A DNA stretch of 64,000 nt from Albula goreensis (GCA_022829145.1 CM040765.1:11576292-11640291); one strand, 5' to 3'. Positions 40,801 to 55,519 are shown, numbered from the stretch's first letter. Program-made: numbers and translations. The notes: generated from the sequence alone by a model not told the origin.

Positions 40801-43800
40801 TCAGTTTAACATGGAGCTAAGCCTGCTGGGGCTACCAAATAGAGACAGAGAAAGAGAGTGAGAGAGAGGGGGTGGAAGGAATTTGGATCAGGCAGGATCA
40901 TTTTGGGGGGAATGTTTTAATTGCATTCTCAATAGCCTGAGCTAAAGGTACAAGGCATGTGAAAGATGCAGGTTAATTTTTTTTTACTTTCATATATTTC
41001 ATATGAATAGCTTTCCTCATTGTTTCACAAAGGCCATGTGGCACCATGCCTGGCTCTGATTGGTCAGGGTTCATTTGGAGATGCAGCTGGAGCAGCTCCC
41101 TGCTGTAGGTCATTACGGCAGTGCTGTAGGGCAAAGGGCGAACCTGCTCTATGCCATCCCTATACTCATGTCTTTGCCATGATTCATTCTGATAGCCTGA
41201 AAACTCTCCAATCAACCCCCAAACACATGTCTAAACAGCCAATTTCAGTAATAAAACATGTTAAACTGTAGCTTCTCTTGTTTACGGTCATTGGCCATCC
41301 AATAGATTTCTGTATATACTGTTCACACACATGATAGTGAGAGGTAAGGCCAGATGTGCTTTCTTTATAATTCTTTAAACATGTAAAAAAATTGTTCAGT
41401 TTTCACAAGTGCCAAAGCAAACCTCAAATCCTTTAAATTTTTCTGCTACGACTCTCATTCACAAATGAACCCTAAATGTAAATGATCCATAACATTCAGT
41501 GTGAGGCTACATGTATGAAAGGGGTTACAGATATTTCACAGTGAGTAACTGTATTTATTTGCAATTCAGATTGTATTCAAACCCTTTCATAGGCATGGTA
41601 GTTTATCTGATCTTAATCTGATCACATCAGTGCAGGGTTCGGGTCTTAAGGGTGAACCACTCTTAACAGGAAAAGACAAGCCTTTCAATTTAGTAAAATC
41701 TGTGTTAAGCAAATTTACATCAACTGATTACCTCCTAAACCAGGACATAAAATCTGAAATTTGTTCAATTACTCTGAATGCAAAGCCTCTCAATAAAAGA
41801 ATTTCCATTTAATATAATTTTTAACTGCCTATAACTCTTAACTGTTCCTTGAATGAAAATAAACTTTGGCTAGCCTTTGTGAAGTAGCTGAACCCAGGAA
41901 TATGAGATCAAATAAAGAGTTGTGTGCAGGCTTAAAGGAGAAATGAATGTACACGCAAGGGCAGATATGTGGGTAATAAAATTTCTACTTTTTTATCTTT
42001 CTTGAATGGCACATTTTTCTCTAGAGTGTTAAAGCATTTAGCAGGTCTGTTTAAGTCATTCCTTCCTCACACAAAATACACAATCCAAATTTTTCTTTTA
42101 GTTGTAGAGGATGTTTTTGCTCATTTGCTCACAAAAAGAATGCCTTTAAACAGCAAGCCTGAGGGCTCTCTGGACTTTCTGGGGGTTTTATTAGCAACAA
42201 ATGCATATTCCATCATACTGAAATTTGAAGTGATCAAAAATTATTTAGAGGACATTCCCACAGGAATTCCAGATAACTTCCAATGGCTTGCAACTACCCA
42301 GAAAAAATACTCAATTCAAACAGAATAAAAAAAAATTAAATCAAGAAAAAACATTACAATATGTCATGCACACACTACAAACAAGGGATTGAAGTGAATG
42401 CTGTTATAAATAGCACCTGAACCTCCCCCAAAACTTCATCAATATGATCAGAGGTTATATAACATGATAATGTGTACAATCAAATTAAATGATGTACTGT
42501 ATATATGACAAAACATATTTCTAGTAAAATAAAAAACACAGGTAAAGAAGGAAATTAAATTATTTGGCATAATTACACCAAGAATTTAATATCCTAACCA
42601 TCTTACTACAGAGAAAATGTCCTGAAATTGTAAGAGCAGTTCTGTTCTGCTGTTAAGAGTTTCAACAAAAATGGTCGGTCATGACATGCAGAAACAGAAT
42701 GGGATGATGTCTTTGGGACGGCAAAGAAATTTTATATACTGGAATTCAATCAGCAATTGCCACATAGAAAGTGTCATACCTAATGCAATAAAGGTATCAA
42801 AAATGGTGTAATTCTGGCATATAGACAGTCACTTAATCTTTGAATATCATAATACAGTTTACTTTTGTTGTGCATATTGTGACACTTCTGTGTAAGTACC
42901 AACAGTAGATCAAAGATCTAAGCTTAACTGTTTAACTGTGACTCCAGAATCCTAAGGCGCCCAGTTTTTGAAGAGTGCACTGTATTTTAACTGTTACTCA
43001 TTCTGACTTCCTTAAACTCAGGGATTCAAAAATCATTTTAGACACACACTGCTTCCAGCAGTAACCCTGCCCTTCCACATACACTTCCTTCACTTCAGAG
43101 ATCAGTAAACAAAAAACAAATGAACATGTTCAATACTTTCTCATAATTGCAAGATTAGTGTTACATTTTAGAAAATGGTGCCCTCCCATGGTGAAATTCA
43201 TGACACAGCGTGTGACACTATGTGACTTAGGCTAAGGCTTGACCTCCTGTCTTAGCAGAGCTTCATGGAGAGGACCGGGAACACAAGCTCTTACACTTAG
43301 CTTTCAGAACACAACGCTGCAAACAAGCCTTTGGGATGGATGCACTCTGTGTGACTCTATCAAAAGCTTTTCTCTCTGAGAAGCAGCTAAGAGAGAACCA
43401 GTGCAGTGCAGAAGAAGATGCTTACAACAGCCCACTGAGTCTCATAGTTTGTGCCATGATCCCTAAAGTCATTTCAGGGTAGGTCTAAGCACTACACCAT
43501 TATGATGGGTGTTATTAATTCACTAGTCACAAAGCCCTCCCCAATCATTTCCCTTTAAATGTTTGTCCTTCTTACATAAAGAAATAGTCAGAAGTGCTAA
43601 CTGACCATTAGATTATTGACAAATAAAATTCCCTATGCTAAGCACCATTATGCCACAACTGATAGTGATCAGCAAGGTTCATCATAAGTGGCTATTACAT
43701 TATCTAGAAAAGGAGGGAGGGTTTCAGTCAGCAGGCTGATCTGCCTTCTTATTGCACACCAGCAACTGTGTCTACAGCCTGGCTGTGGTCTGCAGTCTAC

Positions 43801-44872
43801 TGTGCTGTGCCTGAATTAATTCAGGAACAGGAGATAACTTTTTATTTAACCCTTCCTTTTACTTTAGAGACATTATCCAAGTTTATTTAAAAGTGGCTTC
43901 TGTGAATGAAAAGCAAACACTTCATTATCGACAGATTTTTTTCCCCCAAGTCTACAGTAGTTCCGTTTCCATACACACAATTATATAAACACAGGGCCCG
44001 CTTCAGCCCACTGAACTTTTCACACCCTCCAAAGCCACAGCATCACGTGGCCTGTGGTTTCTGCAGCTGGTGTGCCACACTAATGCGCAGCAGTGTCATA
44101 AGAAAAATATTCCACTCCCCGGGCCCTACATAGGGGTTAGTCATTAATGAAATACAGGCTGCACAATGAGGTCATACCAAGTATGGATTTCAATAGCCAT
44201 ATATAAAATCACTAAAGAGAATATGAAACATGAACACAAATCAGATTCCTGCTGCCAGAACAGGAAAAAATAAAATGGAATTTTTTTTTTCAATCCCCAA
44301 CATTTTCCTAGTACTATGCAAACAGTCCTTAACTGCTACACTGAAAGAGTGAGTCCACAATGTGAGCAGACTAAACAGTGTGATCCTGGCCAAGCTAAAC
44401 GCTAAGTGACTCCAGACACAGTAACGATACCGGATGTCTCACCCTAATTGGCAAATATCAAATCTCACAATGGAATCTGCCTATTTGGCAAAAGCGTTCC
44501 AGCAATTGTCCTTCTAAAATGTTTATATGTGTCAAATTTAAATAAAGTCTGCTGCAGGCTTGATAGAAATCAGGACAGTCTTCCTAAACTATAGTACAGC
44601 ATGTACTGGCATGTTTTAATTCATCTTAAATGTCTTCAAATGGCATTAAATACATCCATAATTACAATGTAGCAGGTCAAGCAGGTTTTATATTTTATGA
44701 ACTAGTACACAAAATAAATATGTATGTGCTTTAGTGTAATTACAGAATGTAATTGCCTTTACTCCAGTAGTAGCCTTCTGTATATTATTACCAAATTATC
44801 TTCTCCAAACATTTGTCATAACCAATGCATTCCACCAGCATGTATAATATATGTAATAGCAGAGAGGAAGAT

Positions 44873-45093
44873 AAGCACAGGACACAGGAGCAGGTACAGA
44901 TGGAGATCAAGGAGGAGTGGGACAGATGATCCATAAGAGCAATCTGAGATCAGGGAGGAGCAGGCACAGGAAGGACAAAAATCAGGGAGGAGGAGGGGAG
45001 AGACTGAGATCAGGGAGGAGCAGGTAGGAAGAAAGATCAGGGCTGTGCAGGGCGCGACTAAGAGCAGGGTGGAGCAGGGGCAGACGCAGATCA
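44873..45093 (+). repeat. degenerate purine-rich minisatellite
   Basis: The phrase GAGATCAGGGAGGAGCAGG recurs with variation (also as GAGATCAAGGAGGAG, AAATCAGGGAGGAGG and AAGATCAGGGCTGTGCAGG) at roughly 20-40 base intervals over about 220 bases. The overlapping minus-strand open frame (44816-45196), rich in Leu, Cys and Ser, is a translation of the repeat and not a gene. Confidence 0.8.
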
Positions 45094-46139
45094 CATACGT
45101 CCGGTCACTGTCTGTATCCATGTGGCGTTCCGTTTTCCAAAGCCAGAATCGTGCTCCAACTTTCAAAAACTTCAAACAAACGAAATACCACAACATTCAT
45201 AAAACAGAACTGAACAACTGGGAATTGAAAAAGGAAAGAAAAAAACACACACAGAAAAGGTAGCAGACCTCAACAGCAGATGGTAAAATTAACATTTCAA
45301 CAGTTCTGGCCTTTCATCTGAGTCTCTGCAGTGCTTCTCTTTCTGGAAAAATGTGAGGGTTAGGCTCTGGAAAATGGAAAAGCAACCCTGTCTTATTACT
45401 CCTGATGGTCCTTCTCAATGAAATATTAAACAGGTCTGTTTTGGCTGCTCTTCTCTCCAGAGCACCCTCTGCCATGTTATGGAAACATCATCTTGGTAAT
45501 TTATATGTGAAAGAACACCTGGCCATGAAAGAAAATAAACCACCTTTAAAAAAAAACATGCAGCCTCTCTCTTATCGAGTAATCTCATCCATTTCATCAG
45601 CTTGAGCCTCAATCTTTATTCCACATCATTCACTCACCAATAAAGGAAGCATCCTCAAGACTACTTGAAACACATTAATAGAGTATTAATGAGTTAAAGG
45701 AGGTACAGTGGGTTAGGGGTTAATGATTACTTATGTACATATACACATACACATCCTTTCGTCAATGAATTTATTTAAGGCTGTTTTGGATGGATGCTCC
45801 ATTTAGAAGTTGTAGAGCAGGATAATTGTTCAATACAATGAATGATAGAGCCATAATGGAAAGTATTCACTTCAATTAGCATTCTGCATTGCAAAATATT
45901 GAGTATACAGTGCGTAGCTATAATCTGGACAGTGCCTGACAATAACAAATAGGAAAAACTCATCAATGCACTCTGGGGAAAAGCTTTACTTCTAAGGTGA
46001 ACAATAGAAAATAAATTGCGTATAAAATGCCCTGTTCTGTTGTATGCAGTGAATGGAGCTGCTCTGTAGTGGTCATTAATTTGACACAGTTATGGCTAAA
46101 TTACATATGTTCCACCTCTGTGACATTTTAAATGCAATT

Positions 46140-46490
46140 AAAGCTGGCTATGAAAGAGTGTGGACCTCTGTGGGAAGAGTGGGGGGATCACTCCGGTGAT
46201 TAACATGCAAACGAGCTCACGCTGGCACAATAGATTGGGCTTTGAAAACCTCAATTACCTTTGTGCGATTATCTATTTACCCATTCGCAGAGCTTTCATT
46301 TTCATCTGGTTTACAGTCAGCCATGCATGTGTCTCACCGCCGTTCCTTCCTTTGTGGATGACGTGTACGGCAAAAACACAATTATGACCGTGCCGAATGG
46401 CGCTTTTAAAAAGCTTACACATACAAGGCATGAACAAATTCCTTCGAGAGCTCGTTCGAGACGATATTTAATACTTATTTAATATTTTAA
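46140..46490. promoter_or_regulatory. candidate conserved noncoding element
   Basis: Repeat-free, moderately GC sequence with several CpGs in AT-rich surroundings. It includes GGTGATTAACATGCAAACGAG and paired TTCGAGA motifs near 46443 and 46455. No coding frame is recognised. Confidence 0.25.
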
Positions 46491-49400
46491 TATCAGCATC
46501 TCCTGGTGCACATTACATGGTACCACACCTGCTGCTGAAAACTGGAGTGCACCCTAAGGGAAATGACAACAATAATAGAAAACAGTTACTTCCTGCTGAA
46601 CGACCTCAGTTTTATATTCTTATATAGGCCAACCCCCAGTTTCACACCGTTCCTTACAACCGTGACTCCATACAGAGCCTTCATTATCTGAAAACCCCCC
46701 AAAGAGGAAGGAAAATCATCAGTAATAAAAAAAGAAGAGGAAAATCATATATCCAACACTTCAGTCAGTGTCGGAGTGGAGAGGAGCAATCCTAAGTGGG
46801 GTTGAGAGAATTGGACCTCGTCACAATGAGCCCACTTATATACGGTCACCTTTCCTTCTACGTATGGGACTTGAGTCTAGAGAGAGGCTATGAGACAGCC
46901 AGCTGGAGTACGAGCAAGATCGAGCAGCTTTATCACTAAATACACATTATTATTGTTTTTCTGGCTTAATTTCTTTTTAGTCAAACCCTTGCATTTTCCC
47001 CCTCATTCTCTTAATATTTAAACAATGTTATCATTTTATCATGTCTCAGATCTTATTGTGTGGATTCTATAAATAAATATTTTGTTCACCTATACTGCAT
47101 TCTTCATTTATCATTCACAGGTAAGTAATAAAGCTGTCAGGAACACATCTCCATTAAATCAGTGCTAAAATGACCTTGTTTAGCATGGATTCCCTGAGCG
47201 TTTCTCCACTGAAAAATGTCCCAAGAGCTACATGCATAAATCTGTACATGTATATGTACTTGTATTTCAGACTGCAGGCACAAAAATAATGCAAATTATT
47301 GGAGGAGCCACTACAGGAACATAATAGGAAGAAACTTATATCAAGTTAAGAGGAGAACCATGTTCTTCTGTATTTCAAATAAGCCCATGTGTAGAAACAC
47401 TTTTAGTTACCACATCTCTGCATGTTCATATACTTATCAGAAGAAGATGTAACAGTATCTGAGTAATTTAATCAAACTAATTCAGCTGATGAATACACTC
47501 TGAATTCTTGTCATAGGAAATTTGTCCCAAGAATGAATGTGATGCAGTAGGAATTTGCCAGTGATCTGCATTCCAAATTAAGGATACATAGGATGGAGGC
47601 ATGATTTCACATTTATTTATAAATATTTCCAAAAACCTTCCAAAAATAATTAAACAATAAAATACTTTTCTTTTACTATTCCAAAGCCACAACATTAAAA
47701 AATGTGTCCTTACCTGCAAACATTTAATCTATCATATTTATAGAGAAGAAGAGAGGAGAGATAAATACACAGTGGCTTTCCAGTACAGACTTCATTTGAA
47801 TTTGATTAGGCACATAAATAAGCTGAATAAATATATAAATTAATATATGCTCTGCCACTCGGCATTACAGATAGACTTCTTGTTCATTTTAAGAGCTCAG
47901 AAGCATTTAAGCCTCTAACGAAGTCTATTGATCTGTGAAACAGTGCACTCTGGGGAGAGAATTCACTTGACGTTATATATCTAATGATGAAATGAATAAC
48001 GATTATACCATTTGGTAATTAAACATCTTACAAACCATTTAACTGACTGTACGTCAAAGAGGTCACATGAGGTCAAACTAATTGTTTTTCATTTTTTTTC
48101 CTGGGATGAAGGGGGAAAAAAAGCTCTGTACATTCCAGGCACAATGGTGAAAACACCCCCAGGGCTTTTAGCAGCTATACTGCAATGCCTTACCGCTGTC
48201 AAGGCATGGGGAGAAATACAATTAAAAGCATAAACATAACAGTCTCCCTTTTTGAACATTTGAGAAAATTGCACATTAACAAAATCTCATTCGACTGCTA
48301 GTGCAGTTTTCCAACAAAGAGATGAACTTACTGAATCGGAAAACATTTAGTCTCAAGTTGTTAGAGGGCACAAACTATGTGTGTTTGTGTTTACATTATG
48401 TATGTGTTTATGATTTCTTCACATCTGAGAAAAATTCAACTAAGTTACAGTAGACATTGGTGATGGGACAATGAGGTTTCATGACACCACAAATGGGTGG
48501 AGATACAACATGGTACCCATACCTGACTCGTATATTCGTAAATTCATAAAACCTCATTCCACCATCAATAGCAGACACTAGTCTTACTAAAATGATGATG
48601 AGTAAGATCTATGTCTGCAAGGTTCATGATGTGTGGTCTTCCTTTCAGTCAGGTCTGATAAAGGTAAAGGGAAGCAAGGTCTGCAGACCAAGGATTTCTG
48701 GTTTTTCCTAGGTCTCTGACAGCAAGAAGGGAATGCATCACCTGTAGAAGATAAGTTAGAGACACTTCTGATATATAAGCCCCACAGCTAGTTCAGCCAG
48801 TTCTGGTGATATGTGCTTTTCTGCCTGTCAGTGTGGCTTTGACTACCTGATTTAAGGAGTGACAGAACCGAGTACAGACTGTTCCCAGCACCAAAACCGG
48901 ACAAGGCTCATTCATGTCACAGATGAGGCCCCTGATAGAATGACAGTCAAGTCCTGAAAAAAGTGTCTTTCCCAGAACATATCTTTTAAGTGAGAATGCA
49001 CGACAGAAGACAGGTTCCTCACCATTGTTGTCACCTGTATAAGATGGATTGAGCATACCTCGATGACAGTTCTTATTTCCTCATTGTTGCGACAGATGAA
49101 CAGTACTAACCTACACACCCCAAGACAATTCCCACTGCAACAAAACATGCTTATTTGTAACAACTCATCCTTCATTGGATTATTCACAGGACAAAGCCCT
49201 TTTCTCTAAATAGAACCGTGTTTTGCATCCTGAAAGCCAGTTAGAGCCTGATGTGGATGTGAGGTGCTTGGGGACTTGCTAAAGTATCCCATGGAAATGC
49301 TGCATAAGATAGACTGGTTTAATGCTTTAGGAGCATTGGAATGACAGGAAAAGGGTAAGAATGAGAACAATGGCAGACTGAAAGGGCAGCATGATTGACC

Positions 49401-50024
49401 TCAATATGTGCAATAATGAACACATGAATAGATTACAGAATCCATTCCATCATATACATGTCAAACACTTTTCCTTTCTTTCTTTCCCTCCTCACAATTC
49501 AGTTAATAAATGAAAGAACTACTATTGTGTTGAAACTTTGACAATGGTGGAGTGTGTAGACCCTGTGCATACGCCAACCCTGTGCCTCCGACAAACTGCT
49601 CAAATGCATTTCTGAGCACCTGTGAAAAACCATGAGGACCCATTACAACTGACAATAATGCAAACCTATCACACTGTCACCTGTATACCACACTGGACCC
49701 ACCAGAGGAATCTGCTGCCACAAGACATTTCACATTATCCTTGCTGCAATCAAGGTTTTATGAAAGGTATTCAAATTAGGGAATTTAATTCGAAAATAGA
49801 GATGTTTTACACTTCAAATGCTTGCAGCAGGATATGTAGTATACATGTTCAAGAGTCATGGTCAACTTCTCCATTCCGAAAATACCTTGAATTGTTTGCT
49901 TAGGTATAAATGGGAAACAGAATGCAAGGAACACAGGCACGCAAAACTAAGGCAGACAGTTTTGCACTCCAGTGCTTCTCTTTTATTTGCTCCATCTTCC
50001 ATAAACTGTTCTATTGTGCAGTGA

Positions 50025-50266
50025 TCTGTGAGAGAGAGACCATGTTTGGACAATGCAATGGAGAACTTATGGCTCAAAGAAAGAAACAATACTAATGAAG
50101 GAGAGAGGAACAGAGAACTGTGAATGAGAGACTGCTCTAATGATGGAATGGAGAACTGACAGGTGAAAAGGAGAGACCATATTCTTTTGAAGGAGTTAGG
50201 AACAGAGACCTGTGAAAGAGAGACCATGCTCTAACGAAGGAGAGGAAGACAGAAAGTGCAATACAG
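50025..50266 (+). repeat. tandem repeat with ~47-bp unit
   Basis: About five diverged copies are present. Clear unit starts are at 50092, 50137, 50184 and 50231 (45-47 bases each, beginning CTAATGAAGGAG or a variant and ending GAGAGACCATGCT or a variant). A partial and a more degenerate copy lie upstream from 50025. Confidence 0.8.
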
Positions 50267-53200
50267 AAAATGCAGATGAACACAGAAACATCCCTCTACA
50301 TCTTCTGGAGGCTTTTGCTTCATCATGCTGTCCATAATCAGCACGGAAAACAAACATGCTCACCTGCTGAGGAAATCGGATGATCAGGCATAAATAACCA
50401 AGCACTATAAAAACACAAAATCTTTCAATGGAGCTTAGATTTTGCTGCTCAAAGCTAGAACACACTCCCCTCCAAAATGTGCGGTGCCTCCTCTGTTCAA
50501 GCTAGACTATGCACACGCTTGAAGCCAGAGCAGTAAGGAACGGCAGGTGTTTACAGGTTTTCCACACTGTTTGTGCAGGATGTGTGAAACATGCCCAGTG
50601 ACATTTTATACAATCTTATTTACACAAGGATAGTTTTATTTACCTCACAGAACTGTGGCACGGATGACATCATTGCATTTATTGGCTGCAATATTCTTGT
50701 GATTCACTGTGTGTCTGAAACACACCGTATATGTGCAGGTTTTGATTGTCAATGACCCAGTGATTCAAACATTGTGATTTTCAGTGAACAGGTCAAGTTA
50801 AGCTATACGATACCTCTTTGGTCAAGCTTTTCGTCAACTTCCATATAAACTGTGTTTCATTAATATTTCCCTTTGTTGTTTTAGAGCAAAAGAAGAAGAG
50901 AAGCAGTCCCACAGCTCATGTGAAGGTGACTCCATAAACGTACCTCCTCACAAGATAGTGACACCATGACCATGAATCTTAAGGGATGGCGAGTACACAA
51001 ATATGAGCCTTCACATTATGGTAACATCATAAACATGTCTCCAGGCCACCCAGCTCTATGGAACCATAAGAGAGAGCTGGTACTGATGAGGAAGGCCATC
51101 ACTGATGGATAAAATCTCACAGGCTTTGGGAACATGGGATGACCTCCACCAAAAAAAGGTTTTAGTCCAGGACTAAGATTAATAATTTCCATTTTCCAAA
51201 AAGCTGGAAATGGAAATGAGGTAAACAATAAAAATGGCTTATGTTTTACCAAGGCCAGAGTACTGCAGAATAACTAAAAACCACAGACAAACCAATGAAA
51301 CTAAAAGGAAAAACAATACTAACAAATATTAAAGATATCATTTTCACCATCTTAGAAACAACCATCACAGGATCTCTGGATGTAGTTAGCAAATACAGCC
51401 AATGAACAAACACATGAGAGAAGTATTTTGATGAGAAATGGCCTTTTAAGTGCTCGGTTTGGCAGTATCTCTGCCAATTGAAGTGGTCCATTAGTCTATC
51501 TGGATCAATAAACTCCATTTTTCCACCATTGTTAATTTTTAAATGTACACAAACCTCACTCACCTTGCATCATCTTCCTCTCAAGCCTGTTTTCAAAAAT
51601 AATCTACGCTGCTCCTGAGGAAAACTTCTCTTACAAACCTAGCCTACATGCAAATCATGGAAATAAAAGGCTGGTCACAGCCATTAAGCTGAACAAGAGT
51701 TCACATACAATTGTGAAAATATACTGAATAGTCTAAAAATATTCAACACATAGAATTCCTTTTTCTATTATCATCAATAACACTTGCCTAATTGAATTGA
51801 TAAGTATCTTCTGTTCACAATAACCGAAACAGCAAAGTAGAATTCAGAGCAAACTCTTATGTGAGTGAGTCCAATAGCCATAAAATAGGGGAACATTGAG
51901 GAGCAAAAACCATATGCTTGTACGCAGGCATACACACTCGTGTGCACACAGACATGCACACATAGATTTGGACTGAAAGCACTATGAATCTTTGATGACT
52001 GAGACGTTCTGATCAAAAGGCTTAAACCTTAAAATATTCTGGAAGGATCAGAGAGGGGGATTGACCAATGACCTGATCCCAGCCACACACTGTGTTCCAG
52101 GGTTAATGGTGGGATAAAGATTAAAACAGGCACGCCTTGATCTACATTCCCAACCACCTTCCCCCAAAACCCAACTGAAGCCGAAAAGGGTGTGCAAATG
52201 GGGGACAGTCAGTCTCTTTGATTCCTCTCATTTTGGACTACTCTTAACGTCCAGGGTAAAAACCCAGGAGTTAACTTGGCACGTGATTTCTCTTAGAAGA
52301 CCATCTGAGGCAGGAAATAGGAGTCGATATTACAAGAAATTCATTTCAAAAAGAATACCAGTGAAGCTATCCATCTGGACGTACTTTTTAACTCTGCAGG
52401 ATATGCATAATTGCTATAGATTTTATATGTATATCCAAAGATTGAAGTCAGGCCAATTACTCTTTTTTTAAATACTGATTAGAGAACTCATTTGAGAACA
52501 GATATACTTAAGAGTTCATCTTTGAAGATTTAACTGGATACTTGAGAAATTAAAAACTAATATTCGAATCTCTTTTAGCATGGAAGTGAGAGGAACATCA
52601 GAAGCCCTTTGCACCCCTGGGGTGGGGAGTTTGAGCCCCCAGCTGGGCTGGAGCTCCTCAGATTCTAATCGATGACCAAATGTGCAAGAGGAAGCTCAAA
52701 TTACTGCATCACTTATACCTGGACCAAGGCATTACTATAAGGGCCAATCACGAATGTGGAATTCAGGTGGCTACGCAATAAAAGCAACAGGTAAAAAGTC
52801 AATCTAATGGTTTTACAATGTATAGTGTAAATTAAGGAGTTAACACTGCTATCAGAATCCATCAGCAGCTGTTAAAGACCCACTTCACTAATCCTGACAT
52901 TTTTCAGCTAGATATGACATCCTGTATCCCAGAATAAAGTGCGCAATGATCCAAGTCCAAAATATGACATGACAGTGGAAGTATGCATTTTGCCTGCAGA
53001 ATTAAACTTTCTGGTTTCTGCTTTAAAAATATTACAGATGTGATGCAGGTATCGTATTCATAAAGTTAATATGCAAATAAAGGAACATTACTGTTTCAAC
53101 AAAGTTGACTAACTCCTACTTCTACATCACTCCTTTGCCCCAAGTTAAATTAAGAAGTAGCTTTGGCTGAAGTGGGGTTCTAAAGGCCTCACATGGCTCC

Positions 53201-54080
53201 AAAATGTAAAGCCATATCATGGAAAAAAAACTCAGCAAGGCCACCCTACAGACAGCAAAAGTCCATAAAATCATTTTTTTAAGCAACTGTAAATGTGTAA
53301 AAATGTCAGCATCTCAGATTGTGGTCACTGAAAATTGCAGATTGAAGTCTGAATTAATCCCTCCCCCCTATAATGAATGAATTATACTTTTTAGTGGCAC
53401 AAAACAAATGCTGTCCAGGAGGGAAACCCAGCACCTATTAACAATACAGACAAACCCATTCTTTCTTGAAGCAGAAACCTGTTCCGCAAAATGTTACAAA
53501 TATCTCCAACAATGTGTGATGTATACAATGTACAATTCATCACGTGAAAAACAAGCCAGTCTTTGCGACGAGACTGGTGAAAGTTGTTTTTCTCCCTTTC
53601 AGACAAAATTTCAGATCACTTTGATCTTGTTTTGTAGTTTACAGTTGATTACGTTAGGGGCCTGGAGACTGCCAACTACACACTTTTAACATACCAGTTT
53701 GACAGAGAAAATTATTAATATTCACATTTTACTTTCAACAAGCAAAGACATTTGCTCCTTTTCTTTAAAGGAAGTGATAACACATGTATATCCCTAAAAT
53801 GTCATGCAACGAAGGAGAAATGAAGAAAACAACAGAAAATCCCAAGAGTCTTATAACCTTAATCTGTATGACCCTAACTTGGGCAGCAGCTCAACTACTA
53901 CATCTTTGATCAGTCTGCTGGTTCTCAGTGCTGTGTTGCTCCATGAATAAACAGCAAAATATGTTTTCCTCGCTGAGAGAATACACTAGGGTCTAGTGTG
54001 CTTTTCCCATGGTTGTTACAACCTTGTTGTTCTGTGTGGCCACCCAGGACCTTTCATTATAACATTTTACTTCATCTTAG

Positions 54081-54126
54081 TCTCACACACGCGCACGCAC
54101 ACACACACACACACACACTCACACAA
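54081..54126 (+). repeat. interrupted (AC)n / (GC)(AC) microsatellite
   Basis: AC units interrupted by GCGCACGC near the start and by a TC near 54119. A Thr-His-rich open frame across it is an artefact. Confidence 0.93.
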
Positions 54127-55495
54127 ACACTGGTCTTTGTGGCTGAAGCCTTTTCTTTTAAATTGCTTCAGGTTGTTTCAATGTATAACAAAAATGCATG
54201 TGAGCAAAGGAGGCTATGTCTAGCCACACCGGTAAAAACAGGCCATAACCTGTCCTGAGAGTCAACACCTCAAGTTTCCCTTGCTATTTATGCTCCTTTA
54301 TGTCGCCATGGTGTGCTTGTGAGGTGGCAGCAGGCTGAAACAGGCCCAAAGACCCTGCCTGTGGCCTGAGCTCAATGTCTCCATCTCCCCTCTTCTCATT
54401 CCTCACATTCAAACATGGAGAGAGAAAAAGTACTGCTAAGTTTGAACCTGACATACATTTTTTTCTTTTTTTTTTTTAAATTTACCAGCGGGTGAAGCAA
54501 AGTCACCCAAACTCTCAAGACAACAGCCACCTCTGGCCCCATGCAAAGGGGGTTTGTTTTTCAGGCCCTCTCATCTCTTCTATGGGTCATGAGTTAAAGT
54601 GAAACCATTCAAAGACAGTTCAAAATGCCCAAAGACCTTGTTCATCTCTCAGACCCTCAGTTTGGCATTGGCAGGGTTACACCACACAGGATGCATAAGC
54701 CTGCAGAAGCCATGCTGAAATATGCTACCTGGTGAGGCTTCCCGTCTCTTCTCCTCCACATGAAAGCAATGTGCATGGGGCCTTTGGATCAGAACATAAA
54801 GGCAGCCCAGTTCAAAGACTGAAGTTACTCACCGGGTGTGACTAGGCCTCAGCGTGGTTGCGCCATGCGTGAGCTCTGCCCGCTGCTACGGCAATTGCAA
54901 TTCCACATCTCACCCTGAGGAGGGACAATGAGAACATTCAGTCTGTAAAATCCCCTTACCAGTTGTGTTTTTCTTCTTTACCTAAATGCTCTCAGACGCG
55001 AGTTGGTAATTCAAATGCTTGGCTTCCTTCTTTGATTAGCAAAGGAAAACAAAGGGAATTAAAACAGCAGGCTGCTTTTCAAAGTCTCAAGCACATGAAA
55101 CCCATAGGTCCCATCTTCCGTTCATTCATGTCTCCTTCATATTCCAAGTACTTAGTTTATCTTCATCCATCACAACCACAGCCACCCAAGACCTATTTTC
55201 TCTCCCAATGAGCTCTATTTTAGGCAACATTAGTATTTGCAAGTGGGCTTTCTCAAGATGGTTTTGGGATAACCAAAAGTTATCACCATTTGCTTTTCAT
55301 GCCGATGCATTCTCCTGCTTCATGTTTTTGCCTGACAGCAGCAGAGGAGGACTTGGGCAGCATCATGTGCTTGGTTGCCAGAATGCCCAGTGACCCTCAC
55401 ATGAATTGGGTTGATTTGACTGTGGGGCTGCACTGTTTTCACACACCGGCAAACGGTCAAGGATGACTGAGCTGGGATCAGAGAGAGGCCCCCAC

Positions 55496-55519
55496 TTCAC
55501 TCACTCACTCACTCACTCA
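55496..55519 (+). repeat. (ACTC)n microsatellite
   Basis: About six tandem ACTC units immediately upstream of the DR1 element. Confidence 0.93.

Larger units (their letters stand above)
33451..44872. other. foxp2 upstream region, mostly featureless
   Basis: AT-rich DNA with only short unrecognised frames. It contains the CA repeat at 37844, the 27-bp direct repeats, a G-rich spot at 36477-36491, a short TG stretch at 38491-38511 and a GA-rich tract at 40841-40880. The 119-codon plus frame at 41969-42328 is the longest here; it matches no family I know and is AT-rich. Confidence 0.6.
45094..55495. other. foxp2 upstream region, mostly featureless
   Basis: Apart from the candidate element at 46.14-46.49 kb, the 47-bp tandem repeat at 50.0-50.27 kb and the CA repeat at 54081, I see no gene. 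A 13-base perfect inverted repeat CACCCCTGGGGTG lies at 52612-52624. Minus-strand frames of 87 and 91 codons overlapping at 48793-49187 are Cys/Leu-rich and unrecognised. Confidence 0.6.

Noticed and set aside
41969-42328. 119-codon plus-strand frame
   Set aside because: No recognisable domain, AT-rich composition and no splice or promoter context; treated as chance.
43170-43200. CCCTCCCATGGTG shared with about 23321-23333, considered as a CTCF site or transposon end
   Set aside because: Too many mismatches to the CTCF core, and the shared stretch is only 13 bases.
44816-45196. 126-codon minus-strand frame rich in Leu, Cys and Ser
   Set aside because: Lies over the degenerate purine-rich minisatellite, so its repetitive peptide comes from the repeat.
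48793-49187. Overlapping Cys/Leu-rich minus-strand frames that looked receptor- or transposon-like
   Set aside because: I could not connect the frames into a consistent protein or match them to a family.
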